Assembly: GCF_027158205.1 (NCBI RefSeq)
Contig: NZ_JAPVLU010000024.1
Span: 62,001 to 126,000, forward strand
Direction: 5' to 3'
From: Streptomyces sp. H39-S7
Lineage (GTDB): Bacteria > Actinomycetota > Actinomycetes > Streptomycetales > Streptomycetaceae
DNA length: 64,000 bases
Shown one piece after another: positions 15,440-24,034 of this stretch. Position 1 is the first letter of the stretch. Every line of letters starts with the position of its first letter. Below the pieces are notes generated by a model, which saw only the letters and a program-made list of their open reading frames with translations, was not told the DNA's origin and did no database searches. The translations under genes were made by a program, and so were the position numbers.

Positions 15440-17269
15440 TCACCTCCTCTCCTGGTGTGGGGGCGGCTCGGCCCGCACGGGTGCCGAGGGCAGCCCGCGA
15501 CCGAGAAATCTGAGGGACCGCTTGATCACGGCCAGGTGGTCCGCGCCGTCGTAGCCGTCGTGGCCGGAGTCCAGCCACATCAGCTCGTGGGCCACCCCGC
15601 CCGCGCGCAGCACGTCCAGGTACGCCTCGATCTGTTCCGGCGGGCACTTGACGTCCCGCCGCGCGGCCACGACCAGAAGTGGGGAGCGGATGGCGGCCGC
15701 GTAGGAGGACGGGGAGGCGTGGGCGTAGGCGTCAGGCACCTCGTCCGGCGTGCCGCCGAACAGCGCGGTGTCCAGCGCCTGGAGGGCGGGCGTGGAGTGC
15801 CGGAAGGCCGTGACGCAGTCGGCGAGTGGCTTGACGGCCACCCCGACGTCCCACAGTTCCGGCCTGGTCCCCATGGCCAGCAGCGTCAGGTACCCGCCCC
15901 ACGAGGTGCCGCACAGGCCCACGGAGCCCTCCCGGCCGATGCCCCGTTCGAGCAGCTCGGCGCGCGCCCGCACCAGGTCGGCGACCTGGGTGTGCCCGAC
16001 GCCCTCCGAGTAGGCGGAGCGCCAGCGCGGCCCGTAGCCCGTCGAGCCACGGTAGTTGACGCGGGCGACGGCGTAACCCGAGCCGACCAGAGCCTGCACC
16101 ATGGGGTCGTAGGCGTCGCGGTCGTGGTCGGCCGGGCCGCCGTGGACGAGCAGGATCAGCGGATACGGCGCGGGGCGGTCCGCGGGCGTCGTGACGAGGG
16201 TATGCACCGGACCGTCGGGTCCGGGAGTCCACAGGTTCTGGCGGTGGCCGAACCGGGGAAGGCGCCACTGGCTCTGGCCGGGCAGTTGCGCACCCGACAG
16301 GGACATCGCGCGCGGCACGCTCACCGCGTCGGTCCAGATGACGTGCACATCCCCGTCAGCGGCCGGGAACGCGTCCAGGATGCTGCCCTCCGGGCTCGGT
16401 AATCGCACCAGCTCGCCGCGGTCCAGGTCGGCGGTGAACAGCCGGCTGCGCCCGTGCCGGTCCTGCCGCACCAGAACCCGCGTGCCGCCCGGTCCGGGAT
16501 ACCAGCGAGCCGCGATCTCGGTGTCGAACGAGCACCAGGGCAGCAGTTCCAGGCCGCGCCCGGGGGCCCAGGTGCCGAGGTGGTAGCGGCCTTCCCGTTC
16601 GCGCATGACCAGCAGCAGGGGCCGGCCGGGCGCCGGTGCGGGGTTGAGCGGGAGGCCCGTTGCAGGCGCGAAGCCGAGGGCCCAGGTGCGTTCCTGGGTG
16701 CCGGAGAGCACGGCGACGGTCGCCCCGTCCGGGGTCAGCAGCGTCACGGCGCGGGCGGAGTGCGCCGGGCCGGACACCGCCAGCAGCCCCCCGCCCGGCG
16801 CCAGGTCGCACAGCGTGCCGGAGTCCGTCGTCCGCAGGACCGGGGTGCCGGTACCGCCGCGCCTCCCCAGATGGACGCTGAGCCCTTCGGAGGTGCGGAT
16901 GCCGACGGCCACCGCTCCCCCGGCCGCCAACGCCAGTCCGGCGGGCCGCCCGTGCGGCACTCCGGTCAGCGCCGGGCGGTCCGGACCGCCGTCGAAGTGC
17001 TGGGTCCGCCAGCAGCCGCTGCCACCGCGGTCCTCGTCGAACCACCAGACGGCCTCGTCCTCGTCGATGGCGCACAGCAGCGTGCCGTGCGGGCGGTCCG
17101 TCAACTGCCGTCCGGCGCCGGTGGAGCGGTCCCAGGTGAAGATCTCGCACCGGCCGTCGGCGTCCCCGGTGTACACCATCCGGTCCGGGTGCCGGGGACT
17201 GGTCACCGGCAGGACCGGCCGGTAGACGCCGTAGGTGCGCGCGGCCGTCTTCGCCGCGGCCGGCGTCAC
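15440..17269 (-). CDS. S9-family (prolyl oligopeptidase-type) serine peptidase
   Basis: A 609-residue peptidase with an N-terminal beta-propeller-like region (WD-like repeats rich in TPDGATVAVLSG-type strands) and a C-terminal alpha/beta-hydrolase domain. Likely catalytic residues are S456 in CGTSWGGY, D539 in ARRDVKCPP and H570 in DSGHDGYD. There is no signal peptide, so it acts in the cytosol. The GTG start overlaps the MFS stop by four bases, and its stop lies within the ribosome site of the precursor gene. It probably trims the modified peptide, though self-protection by degrading the product is another option. Confidence 0.88.
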   Translation of the reverse strand: MTPAAAKTAARTYGVYRPVLPVTSPRHPDRMVYTGDADGRCEIFTWDRSTGAGRQLTDRPHGTLLCAIDEDEAVWWFDEDRGGSGCWRTQHFDGGPDRPALTGVPHGRPAGLALAAGGAVAVGIRTSEGLSVHLGRRGGTGTPVLRTTDSGTLCDLAPGGGLLAVSGPAHSARAVTLLTPDGATVAVLSGTQERTWALGFAPATGLPLNPAPAPGRPLLLVMREREGRYHLGTWAPGRGLELLPWCSFDTEIAARWYPGPGGTRVLVRQDRHGRSRLFTADLDRGELVRLPSPEGSILDAFPAADGDVHVIWTDAVSVPRAMSLSGAQLPGQSQWRLPRFGHRQNLWTPGPDGPVHTLVTTPADRPAPYPLILLVHGGPADHDRDAYDPMVQALVGSGYAVARVNYRGSTGYGPRWRSAYSEGVGHTQVADLVRARAELLERGIGREGSVGLCGTSWGGYLTLLAMGTRPELWDVGVAVKPLADCVTAFRHSTPALQALDTALFGGTPDEVPDAYAHASPSSYAAAIRSPLLVVAARRDVKCPPEQIEAYLDVLRAGGVAHELMWLDSGHDGYDGADHLAVIKRSLRFLGRGLPSAPVRAEPPPHQERR

Positions 17270-18516
17270 GGCGTTCCTCCCACCACGAGCCGGGCCCTGA
17301 ACGTCGCGTACAGCGCCAGCCCGGCGAAAGCGCCCGCGCAGCCCAGCGCCACCGAGCGACCGCCGTACGCGGTCACGAGGACCCCCGCCGCCACCGGCGC
17401 GAGCACGGCGACACCCTGGCCGGCGGTGCCCAGGACGGTTCCCATCCGGGCCAGCAGCCGGTCGGGAGTGACCAGCACCGCCTGGGTCTGCAGGACGACC
17501 ACCACGGACGGCACGATCAACGACACGCCGCTCAGGAGCAGCCCGTACGCCCAGGTCCGGGACGCGAACGCGAGTCCGGCCGCCGTCGGCACCATGGCCC
17601 ACGACGCGCTCGTCACGATCCGCCCGGCCGGAACCCGCCGCACCAGCCACGGCGCGGCGAATGCGCCCAGCAGTCCGCCGACACCGGCCAGCGTGAGGAT
17701 GAGCCCGATCGAGGAGGGGCTGGCGCCCCGGGCATGGGAGGCGAACACGGCGTGGAAGTACAGCGCGCCGAGCAGCGCGTTGATCCCGGCGGTCCACACC
17801 ACCACGAAGCGCAGGAAGGGTTCGGCCCACACGAAGCGCAGTCCCTCGGCGAGGTCACGGGTGAACGACGCGGCCGGCCCCTCCCGCACGGGCGTCAGGT
17901 CGGCGCGGATCGCCTTGCTCAATACCGCGACCAGCAGGAAGGACACCGCGTCCGCGAGCAGCGGCACCCAGCGCGCCAGCTGGTACAGCACACCGCCCAG
18001 CGTCGGCCCGACGATCTGCACGGCCTGGTCCCGCGCCTGCAGGTATCCGATCGCCCGCGTGTACTCCCCGGGCGGCACCAGCCGCCGGATCGTCCCGGAG
18101 GCGGCTGCCCCGTAGGTGGCACTGGCCGCTTGTTCGATCACGGCCGCGACGAGGACGTGAGCGAGGACGACATGCCCGAGGGCCACGGCCACGAACACCG
18201 ATCCCATGGCGCCCGCCGCGACGACTGCCGCCGTGTACATCATCGGCTTGCGCGGCCACCGATCGGCGAACACGCCCGCCACCGGCGAGACCACCAGCCC
18301 GCTGACCAGGGAAACCGACGCGACGAGTCCGGCAAGACCGGCCGGATATCCGGCACCCAACAGAATCAGCGGGAGGAAAAGGGAGGATGCGCAGGTGCCG
18401 AGGCCGTCGACGGCACCCGCTGTCCAGAAGAGAAAGAAGTCCCGCCTACGGAACGGGGACGCGCTGTCGGGTAAGAGGGGGTCCGGAGGTTTCACCTTCT
18501 CTTCGGAGGTATCCAT
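17266..18516 (-). CDS. MFS transporter, EntS-like exporter of the RiPP cluster
   Basis: A 416-residue major facilitator with about 12 hydrophobic segments. The FADRWPRKPMMYTAAVVAAG loop between helices 2 and 3 is the usual MFS motif A, and the overall look is that of the EntS/MFS_3 group of small-molecule and siderophore exporters. It is the first gene of the leftward operon; an ATG at 18516 follows a GGAGG-poor leader, and a TTG directly before it is less likely. It likely exports the mature peptide. Confidence 0.85.
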   Translation of the reverse strand: MDTSEEKVKPPDPLLPDSASPFRRRDFFLFWTAGAVDGLGTCASSLFLPLILLGAGYPAGLAGLVASVSLVSGLVVSPVAGVFADRWPRKPMMYTAAVVAAGAMGSVFVAVALGHVVLAHVLVAAVIEQAASATYGAAASGTIRRLVPPGEYTRAIGYLQARDQAVQIVGPTLGGVLYQLARWVPLLADAVSFLLVAVLSKAIRADLTPVREGPAASFTRDLAEGLRFVWAEPFLRFVVVWTAGINALLGALYFHAVFASHARGASPSSIGLILTLAGVGGLLGAFAAPWLVRRVPAGRIVTSASWAMVPTAAGLAFASRTWAYGLLLSGVSLIVPSVVVVLQTQAVLVTPDRLLARMGTVLGTAGQGVAVLAPVAAGVLVTAYGGRSVALGCAGAFAGLALYATFRARLVVGGTP

Positions 18517-18604
18517 CAAGAAGGACGCCCGGAGGGAATTGCCGACACGAACGCACCCACAATGCCCCCTGCAATATTCGGACTTACGGCTGTCGAGGAT
18601 CGTG

Positions 18605-18633
18605 AGCGTATCGAACAGTGACGCCTATCACAA
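18605..18633 (-). promoter_or_regulatory. Candidate promoter of the RiPP operon
   Basis: Read leftward, TTGTGA (-35, at 18628-18633), a 17-base spacer and TACGCT (-10, at 18605-18610) fit a vegetative promoter. It would give a leader of about 80 bases before the MFS start. An AACAC-T-GTGTT inverted repeat overlaps the -35 region (about 18631-18641) and could be a regulator site. Confidence 0.45.
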
Positions 18634-19092
18634 CACTGTGTTCGAATGCGATTCTCGATCATGAAGTCCGGAGTTCCGGGATGCCGGCCAATTGATCTCT
18701 GTGCCCACACCGGGGAACAACGCGCTGACCTGCACCGGCGCGCAAGGACACCAACGTCTCAATGACATGGTCCGGGCGCGGCGTTGAATGCACAGATCAG
18801 CCCAGTTTATCCCTTTAATTCCTTCCCATTGACGTCCTTCCCTTCCGTGGAGACGCCGTCCCCTGGATCGGCTCGGGCGTCGTCTTGATATGGCCGAATC
18901 CGGCCGGGTGCTTTCCCGCCCATGACGTGACGTCCTCGGCGCGGGGAACTGCCGTCAACTCGTCAGCATGCCGTGCGGAGCCCGCGTGAGCACGGACTCC
19001 GTCCTATTGAGCGAACCTTGAGTTGCCGCCGAGGAAAGCATGTGCGCTTACACGCCGCGTCATGACGAATGGCTTATTCCGGCGCCAGTCCG
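18634..19092. other. Intergenic region between RiPP operon and hydrolase gene
   Basis: About 460 bases without a supported gene. The base composition is visibly more AT-rich than the surroundings between 18780 and 18840. No RNA gene, repeat or transposon end was recognised. It probably holds the upstream control region of the RiPP operon and the 3' flank of the hydrolase gene at 19093. Confidence 0.5.
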
Positions 19093-20316
19093 TCACCTGC
19101 GGCCAGTCGTGAGGGTGTCGTCGAGCCAGTCGTAGATGCGGGCGAGGGAAAGGCGCATCGCGCCGGGGTGGCAGTGCGCTCCGGCGCCTTCCTCGGCGGT
19201 GAACACCATGAGCGTTCTGGGGCAGGTCAGGTGGTCGTAGAGCTGCTCGGGCTGGCCTTTGAAGAACTCGTCCTCGGCCGCGTCGCAGACCAGGGTGGGA
19301 CACCGGATCTGTTCGGCGATGCCGTTGTGGAGGGTGTAGTCGAGGTAGGAGGCGCTGAAGGCCCGGGGGGTGTCCACGCCCATGACGTACATGCCGTGGT
19401 TGATCGCCCAGCGGGCGGTTGCGTCCTGGGCCATGATCTGCTCGAAGCCGGCGTCGAGTTCGGGGGCGGATTCCGCGCGCAGCAGCCGTTCGGCGGCGTC
19501 GCGGTCACCGGGGATGTTGCGGACGGAAATCTGGCCGAGGTCGTAGACGCCGTCGACGGCTATCAGTGCGGCCAGGCGGTGTTCGAAGGCCGCCGCCCTG
19601 GGGGCGAGCACGCCGCCCATGCTGGAGCCGAACAACGCGATACGGCTGTTGTCGACCTCGGGGAGGGTTTCGGCGAAGTCGACGACGGGGGCGATGACGC
19701 TCTCCCAGTCGGGGCGGAAGACCATCCCCTGGTGGTGGCGCGGGCCGGGCTGTCCGGGGCCGTCGAAGGTCAGCACGGTGTATCCGCGCTCCACGGCCGC
19801 CAGTGCCCCGCTGAAGTGGAGTTCCTCGGCGGTGCCGTCGAAGCCGCTGTGCATGATCAGGGTCGGCCGGGGGGTGCCGGTGGTGTCGGCCCGGTAGAGG
19901 TACCCGGGCAGCGTGGTGCCCTCGTAGGGGATGCGGACCGGTTCGATGTGCGGGGTGTAGAGCGCGGCGGCTGCCCGGAAGCAGGCGATGCTGCGGTCGT
20001 AGGCGTGGTCGTGGCGTGGGTCGCAGGGGTTGCCGTGCAGGAAGAACTCGGACGACCGGTAGTAGTTCGAGGCCCGCAGGAACCCGTCCCGGGCGCTGAC
20101 CGGGTGACCGGCGTCCAGAGCCTTCTGCGCCTCGTCGGCCACCCGGTCGGCCGTGGCGATCCATTCCTGGTGCCAGCTGTCGTAGTCACCCTCGACGATG
20201 CGCTCGCTCGTGGAGACGACCTCGCCGAAATCGGCGCCGCCGTAGGCGATGTGGCTCATCGAGCGCAGGGTCTCGTACCAGAACTGGGTGTTGTTCGGGA
20301 ACAGCAGTTGCTTCAT
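19093..20316 (-). CDS. Alpha/beta hydrolase (DHPON hydrolase/FrsA-like)
   Basis: A 407-residue serine hydrolase with an N-terminal helical cap of about 130 residues and a C-terminal hydrolase core. The nucleophile elbow GSSMGG places Ser232; Asp349 in DAAEDEF and His381 in GAGAHCH complete a likely triad. The HSGFDGTAEE and TFDGPGQPG loops match the family that includes 2,6-dihydroxypseudooxynicotine hydrolase and other C-C or ester hydrolases. It follows the SnoaL-like gene on the same strand with a 102-base gap. It is probably controlled by the MarR protein encoded divergently. Confidence 0.85.
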   Translation of the reverse strand: MKQLLFPNNTQFWYETLRSMSHIAYGGADFGEVVSTSERIVEGDYDSWHQEWIATADRVADEAQKALDAGHPVSARDGFLRASNYYRSSEFFLHGNPCDPRHDHAYDRSIACFRAAAALYTPHIEPVRIPYEGTTLPGYLYRADTTGTPRPTLIMHSGFDGTAEELHFSGALAAVERGYTVLTFDGPGQPGPRHHQGMVFRPDWESVIAPVVDFAETLPEVDNSRIALFGSSMGGVLAPRAAAFEHRLAALIAVDGVYDLGQISVRNIPGDRDAAERLLRAESAPELDAGFEQIMAQDATARWAINHGMYVMGVDTPRAFSASYLDYTLHNGIAEQIRCPTLVCDAAEDEFFKGQPEQLYDHLTCPRTLMVFTAEEGAGAHCHPGAMRLSLARIYDWLDDTLTTGRR

Positions 20317-20418
20317 GGCAGTCTCCTCGGAGGTGTGGGATCGAGCGGGGCCGGACAGGCGCGGCGGCGTTGCGGTCGGCCTTGGAGCCTTCCGACGCCG
20401 GGGGTCGGCGCGAGGGGT

Positions 20419-20811
20419 TCAGCGGGCACTGCCGAGGCCGCGGTCGGCCTCGGAGCCTTCGAGCAGCAAGGTGGTCTCCTCGATCCGGCGGAAGCGGCCG
20501 TCGGGCGCGAACTCGCCGAACACGTAGACCTCCATGCGGACCGTGGAGCCGTCCGTCTTGACGACCTCCATGGTGTGGCGGTCGGCGTACCGGTCGCCGT
20601 CCGCGAGTTCGTCGTGGACGGCGACCGAGCCGCCGGCCACGACCGTGCGCAGGTGGGCGATATGGGCGAGGAACTCGGTGCGATCCACCCAGCTGCCGTC
20701 GGTGCGCTGGCGGTAGTCGGGGGCGAAGTGCCGCTCGGCGGCCTCGTCCAGGTCCAGGCCCGGGGTGAGGAGCAGGTCGGTGAGGGCGGCGCGGATGTCG
20801 GTGCGGTTCAT
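20419..20811 (-). CDS. SnoaL-like/NTF2-fold protein
   Basis: A 130-residue NTF2-fold protein: IRAALTDLLLTPGLDLDEAA, then ERHFAPDYRQRTDGSWVDRTEFLAHI (split here for length as ERHFAPDYRQRTDGSW and DRTEFLAHI), a central MEVVKTDGSTVRMEVYVFGE sheet and the closing FRRIEETTLLLEG strand. This fold covers polyketide cyclases, isomerases and binding proteins, so the function is open. Its start faces the MarR gene across 116 bases that contain two operator-like repeats. It is likely the first gene of a two-gene leftward unit with the hydrolase. Confidence 0.82.
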   Translation of the reverse strand: MNRTDIRAALTDLLLTPGLDLDEAAERHFAPDYRQRTDGSWVDRTEFLAHIAHLRTVVAGGSVAVHDELADGDRYADRHTMEVVKTDGSTVRMEVYVFGEFAPDGRFRRIEETTLLLEGSEADRGLGSAR

Positions 20812-20862
20812 GGGATCTCCCCCGGTGTGGTGATGACTGCCCGCACAGCGAGCACCAGATAT

Positions 20863-20879
20863 GCGTGCCTAAAGCACGC
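20863..20879. promoter_or_regulatory. MarR-type operator 1 (GCGTGC-N5-GCACGC)
   Basis: GCGTGC, five bases (CTAAA) and GCACGC form a perfect inverted repeat. It lies 51 bp before the SnoaL-like start. The same arms and spacing recur at 20898-20916, with centres 36 bp apart. The pair sits between the divergent SnoaL-like and MarR genes. Confidence 0.75.
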
Positions 20880-20897
20880 TTATGACTGTACAGGGAA

Positions 20898-20916
20898 AGC
20901 GTGCTTCGCGCACGCT
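20898..20916. promoter_or_regulatory. MarR-type operator 2 (AGCGTGC-N5-GCACGCT)
   Basis: AGCGTGC, TTCGC and GCACGCT form a perfect 7+7 inverted repeat. It ends at the first base of a -10-like TAATCT (20916-20921), 6 bases before the MarR GTG. Binding here would block the MarR promoter, implying self-repression. Confidence 0.75.
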
Positions 20917-20927
20917 AATCTGGAGGA

Positions 20928-21383
20928 GTGACCAACACGACCGGCGACGACATCGCCCGCACCCTCGGGATGCTCCTGCTGCGCAGCACCCGCACCCGCC
21001 TCCACGCCCACCTCACCGAGGGCCTGGAGGAGGCGGTTGACGACCTCACCTACCCGGTCCTCAGCGGCCTGGCCCGCACCGGCCCGCGCAGCGCCGCCGA
21101 CCTCGGCCGCGAGGTCGGACTGGACCGCACCACCGTCAGCCGGCGCGCCGACCGCCTGGAGCGGTCCGGCCTCCTCGCGCGCCACCCGGACCCGGACGAC
21201 AGCCGCGCCACCCTGCTCACCCTCACCGACGACGGCCACGCCATCGTGGCCGTCACCCGGCAGCGACTCGCGGACGCCATCGAGGACTCGCTCGCCACCT
21301 GGCCGCAGGGCGACGCCGCAACCTTCGCCCGCCTTCTGCGCCGCTTCGTCGACCAGGGACCCTTCGCCGCCGACCACGACTGA
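20928..21383 (+). CDS. MarR family transcriptional regulator
   Basis: A 151-residue MarR protein. The winged helix is clear: VLSGLARTGPRSAADLGREV, recognition helix LDRTTVSRRADRLERSGLL, and wing RHPDPDDSRATLLTLTDDG. The GTG at 20928 is bounded upstream by an in-frame TAA at 20916. GGAGG lies only one base before the GTG, too close for normal initiation, and TAATCT ends 6 bases upstream, so the mRNA may be leaderless. An ATG at 20970 is an alternative but would cut the first helix. Confidence 0.9.
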   Translation: MTNTTGDDIARTLGMLLLRSTRTRLHAHLTEGLEEAVDDLTYPVLSGLARTGPRSAADLGREVGLDRTTVSRRADRLERSGLLARHPDPDDSRATLLTLTDDGHAIVAVTRQRLADAIEDSLATWPQGDAATFARLLRRFVDQGPFAADHD

Positions 21384-21494
21384 CCGTCACGGGCCCGGCG
21401 GGCGTGGGCGCGGTTCGCGGTGGCAGCTCAGGCTGACGCCGGGTCGGCGGTGCAGGCGCCGGTACCCAGCCCGCCGCGTATCGGACTTCCTCGA

Positions 21495-21521
21495 CGTGGC
21501 GTCAGTCCCGCTGACGCCACG
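21495..21521. terminator. Bidirectional terminator between MarR and epimerase genes
   Basis: CGTGGCGTCAG (21495-21505), a TCCCG loop and CTGACGCCACG (21511-21521) form an 11-bp perfect stem. It overlaps the stop codon of the leftward epimerase gene and lies 111 bases after the rightward MarR gene, so it may end both convergent transcripts. Confidence 0.65.
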
Positions 21522-22425
21522 CCTGCAGGCCCCATCGGAACGTGTGCAGGGCGCCTGGTTCGAGCTCCACCAGACCGTTGCGGCTTCGGAACGCGTTCGG
21601 CGGGCAGGACATCGGCTCGACCGCGATGCCCCGGCGCCGCCGCTCAGGCAGGGTGTCGCCGGTATACACCTGCACGTATTCGGTGCCCTCGCCGAGCCAC
21701 AGGTCGGTGCCGTGCGAACCCGAAGGGTGCGCGAGACGTACGACGGCCCGGCCGGAGGAATCCCATTCCAGTTCGGCGAAGGCCGTATCCAGTCGCTGCC
21801 CGCCGACTGCCTTGGCCGTGCGGAAGTCGAACGGCGTACCGGTGACATCCTCGGCCGCGAGGGGCATGCCGGCATCGTCGAGCGGGAGCCATCTCCGGGC
21901 CGGGACAAGGAGCACCGCGTCGTCCACCACCTCGGTGCCCACGGTCAGGTAGGGGTGCTGGCCGACGCCGTAGGGTGCTGTGTCCGCACCGAGGTTGCGG
22001 GCGACCACGGTCACCGTCAGTCCCTCCGCCCCGAGCACGTACCCCACTCGGACGTCGAGGTGGAACGGGTAGCCGGGCTGCGGCCACAGGGTGGCGCCCA
22101 GAAGTGCCCGGTGCTCCTCGCGTTCGATCACCTGCCAGGACGTCCAGCGCAGCAGCCCGTGAATGGCGTTCCCCTTCTCCGGCTCGGTCAGCGGGAGTTG
22201 GAGATCCTGGTCCTTCCAGCGATACCGGCCCGCGCCGATGCGGTTCGGCCAGGGCACGAGGAGCTGACCACGGCCTCCGGTGATGTGCTCCTCGGCCGAG
22301 GAGCCGTCCAGCACCGGGTGGCCGTCGACCGAGTAGTCGCGCAGCGCACCGCCCAGTTCCACGACGACAGCGGTCTGCTCACCGTGGCGCAGGAGGATCT
22401 GCTGCCCGCTCGGGCTCTCGGACAC
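21502..22425 (-). CDS. Aldose 1-epimerase family protein
   Basis: A 307-residue galactose-mutarotase-fold protein. Seen: LLVPWPNRIGAGRYRW (Asn-Arg of the sugar site), GNAIHGLLRWTSWQV with the conserved His, APYGVGQHPYLTVG with the second His, and the late VEPMSCPPNAF motif that carries the usual catalytic Glu. These match aldose 1-epimerases, which interconvert alpha and beta sugars. The GTG start at 22425 has a GGAGG site 6-8 bases upstream. It lies downstream of the ClC gene on the same strand with a 65-base gap. Confidence 0.9.
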   Translation of the reverse strand: MSESPSGQQILLRHGEQTAVVVELGGALRDYSVDGHPVLDGSSAEEHITGGRGQLLVPWPNRIGAGRYRWKDQDLQLPLTEPEKGNAIHGLLRWTSWQVIEREEHRALLGATLWPQPGYPFHLDVRVGYVLGAEGLTVTVVARNLGADTAPYGVGQHPYLTVGTEVVDDAVLLVPARRWLPLDDAGMPLAAEDVTGTPFDFRTAKAVGGQRLDTAFAELEWDSSGRAVVRLAHPSGSHGTDLWLGEGTEYVQVYTGDTLPERRRRGIAVEPMSCPPNAFRSRNGLVELEPGALHTFRWGLQAWRQRD

Positions 22426-22490
22426 GTAAGGCCTCCGGTTCGGAGTCGGGTTCCGGCGTCCGCGCCGCGGTCGCCGGAAGGGGTTCTGGG

Positions 22491-23837
22491 CTACGGGTGG
22501 GCGCTGGATGCGTCCGCCGGATCGTCGGCGGGCACCGGGGCGAGTCTGAGCGAGATGACGTACGACACGACGACCGCGACGATGACCAGCGGCATCACGG
22601 TCAGGCCCTCCCTTCCCAGCAGCAGAGTGGCCAGCAGTACCGAGGTCATCGGGAGTTTCAGCATGGCCACGCACATCGCGCCGACACCCATCGCGAACCC
22701 CGATGTCACGTCCAGGCCCGGCAGATGGGCGAGGGCGAGCCCGCCCGTCGCGCCCACGAACATCGCGGGGAAGATGGGGCCGCCCCGGAAGCTGCTCAGG
22801 GAGACGCTGTACGCGAGCGCCTTGCAGAGCACGAGGACCAGGAGGGTGCCCGCCGAGTACCCGGCGCTCGCCGCGAGCAGGGGGTTCAGCGCGCTCTGCC
22901 CGGAGTACAGCAGCCCGGATGCCGCCTTGCCCGTCCCCTCGGCGTAGACCAGCGCGATGACGCCGACCACCGTGCCCGCCAGCACGGTGGCCACCACTCG
23001 CCGCGGCTCGACCCGTGCTTGCAGGAACAGCGCGAGCCGGTGGATCCCCGTGGCGACGACGGCCGCCGCCACCCCGACCACGATGGCCCAGCCGAACCCG
23101 GCGATGTCCGGCCGGTGGGCGTGCGGCACCTGCTGCAGGGCCAGCGAGTACGTGCCCAGGCCCGTCCACGAGCCCAGGCCCGTGAAGATGAGCGAACCGA
23201 CTCCGGCCGCGAGCAGTCCCGGAACCAGCACCATGCCGAGCATCGCCCCACCGAGGCCGGACGCCTCCATCAGGAGGAATGCTCCGATCAGCGGGGACCC
23301 CAGCAGCGTGCTGATGGCGGCAAAGCTCCCGGCGGCCCCGACCACTTCGGTCGCCTCCGGCGGGAAGTCCTTCCTGACGAGGCGGACCGCGCCGACGGCC
23401 ACCCCGCTGCCCAGCGCGATCAGCGGCGCCTCGGGGCCGAGGACGACGCCGAGAACCAGCGAGGCGATGCTTGCCAGCGCGATGCCGGGCAGATGGATGA
23501 CCGGGACCGGCCCTCCGGCCACGAGCCCTTCGGCCGGCTTGTGGCCGCCGCCGCCCGGCAGGTAGCGGATGGTCAGGCCGACCAGGAGCCCCGCCAGGGT
23601 GAGGAGCGGCACCGGCCACCAGGACGGCGTCCCGTGGAAGCCCAGCGCTTTGGGCAGGTCCGTGTAGGTCAGCGACTGGAGTCCGGAGACCAGGGCGAGG
23701 TAGCCGAACGCCGCCGCCGAGATCGGAACGCCGAGCACCGCGGCCACCACCAGAAGGACGGGGTACCCACGCCCCCGGACCAGCGCGAAAGGGTCCTTGG
23801 GGGCCGCCCCTGGCTGTCCGACACCGTCGGCCGACAT
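22491..23837 (-). CDS. ClC-family chloride channel/transporter
   Basis: A 448-residue integral membrane protein with 10 or more hydrophobic helices. ClC signatures are GPEAP (E136 corresponds to the gating glutamate of ClC-ec1) and FRGGPIFPAMFVGATGG before the late helices. The first-helix GSGIP-type serine motif is not clearly conserved, so ion choice (chloride, fluoride or nitrate) is open. ATG 23837 is chosen; a GTG two codons earlier is possible. A perfect 16-bp palindrome lies 47 bp upstream. Confidence 0.88.
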   Translation of the reverse strand: MSADGVGQPGAAPKDPFALVRGRGYPVLLVVAAVLGVPISAAAFGYLALVSGLQSLTYTDLPKALGFHGTPSWWPVPLLTLAGLLVGLTIRYLPGGGGHKPAEGLVAGGPVPVIHLPGIALASIASLVLGVVLGPEAPLIALGSGVAVGAVRLVRKDFPPEATEVVGAAGSFAAISTLLGSPLIGAFLLMEASGLGGAMLGMVLVPGLLAAGVGSLIFTGLGSWTGLGTYSLALQQVPHAHRPDIAGFGWAIVVGVAAAVVATGIHRLALFLQARVEPRRVVATVLAGTVVGVIALVYAEGTGKAASGLLYSGQSALNPLLAASAGYSAGTLLVLVLCKALAYSVSLSSFRGGPIFPAMFVGATGGLALAHLPGLDVTSGFAMGVGAMCVAMLKLPMTSVLLATLLLGREGLTVMPLVIVAVVVSYVISLRLAPVPADDPADASSAHP

Positions 23838-23883
23838 GATCACCGTCTCTCAGCGCTGGCACCCGGGCACACGAGGTCTCCAG

Positions 23884-23899
23884 CCCGTGATATCACGGG
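23884..23899. promoter_or_regulatory. Perfect 16-bp palindrome upstream of the ClC gene
   Basis: CCCGTGATATCACGGG is fully self-complementary and lies 47 bp before the leftward ClC start, between it and the end of the DUF2252 gene (24035). Such symmetry suggests a dimeric regulator site. No regulator gene is adjacent, so the binder is unknown. Confidence 0.55.
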
Positions 23900-24034
23900 G
23901 CGACGGTGCTCCCGGGTGTGCCGGTGCCGACCGGGCGACGGTGGTCGGGCTCTCATTCCGATGGCCCAGCATTCCGCCATGGCGCTCCGCGGACGGCGCG
24001 TGTCCGCTCCCCCGCCACAGCCGCGCCATCGCGC

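Noticed and set aside
19069..20931. 620-codon open frame on the plus strand over the hydrolase and SnoaL-like genes
   Set aside because: Antisense shadow: rich in Gly, Val and Asp without fold-like patterns, whereas the minus-strand genes carry clear catalytic motifs.
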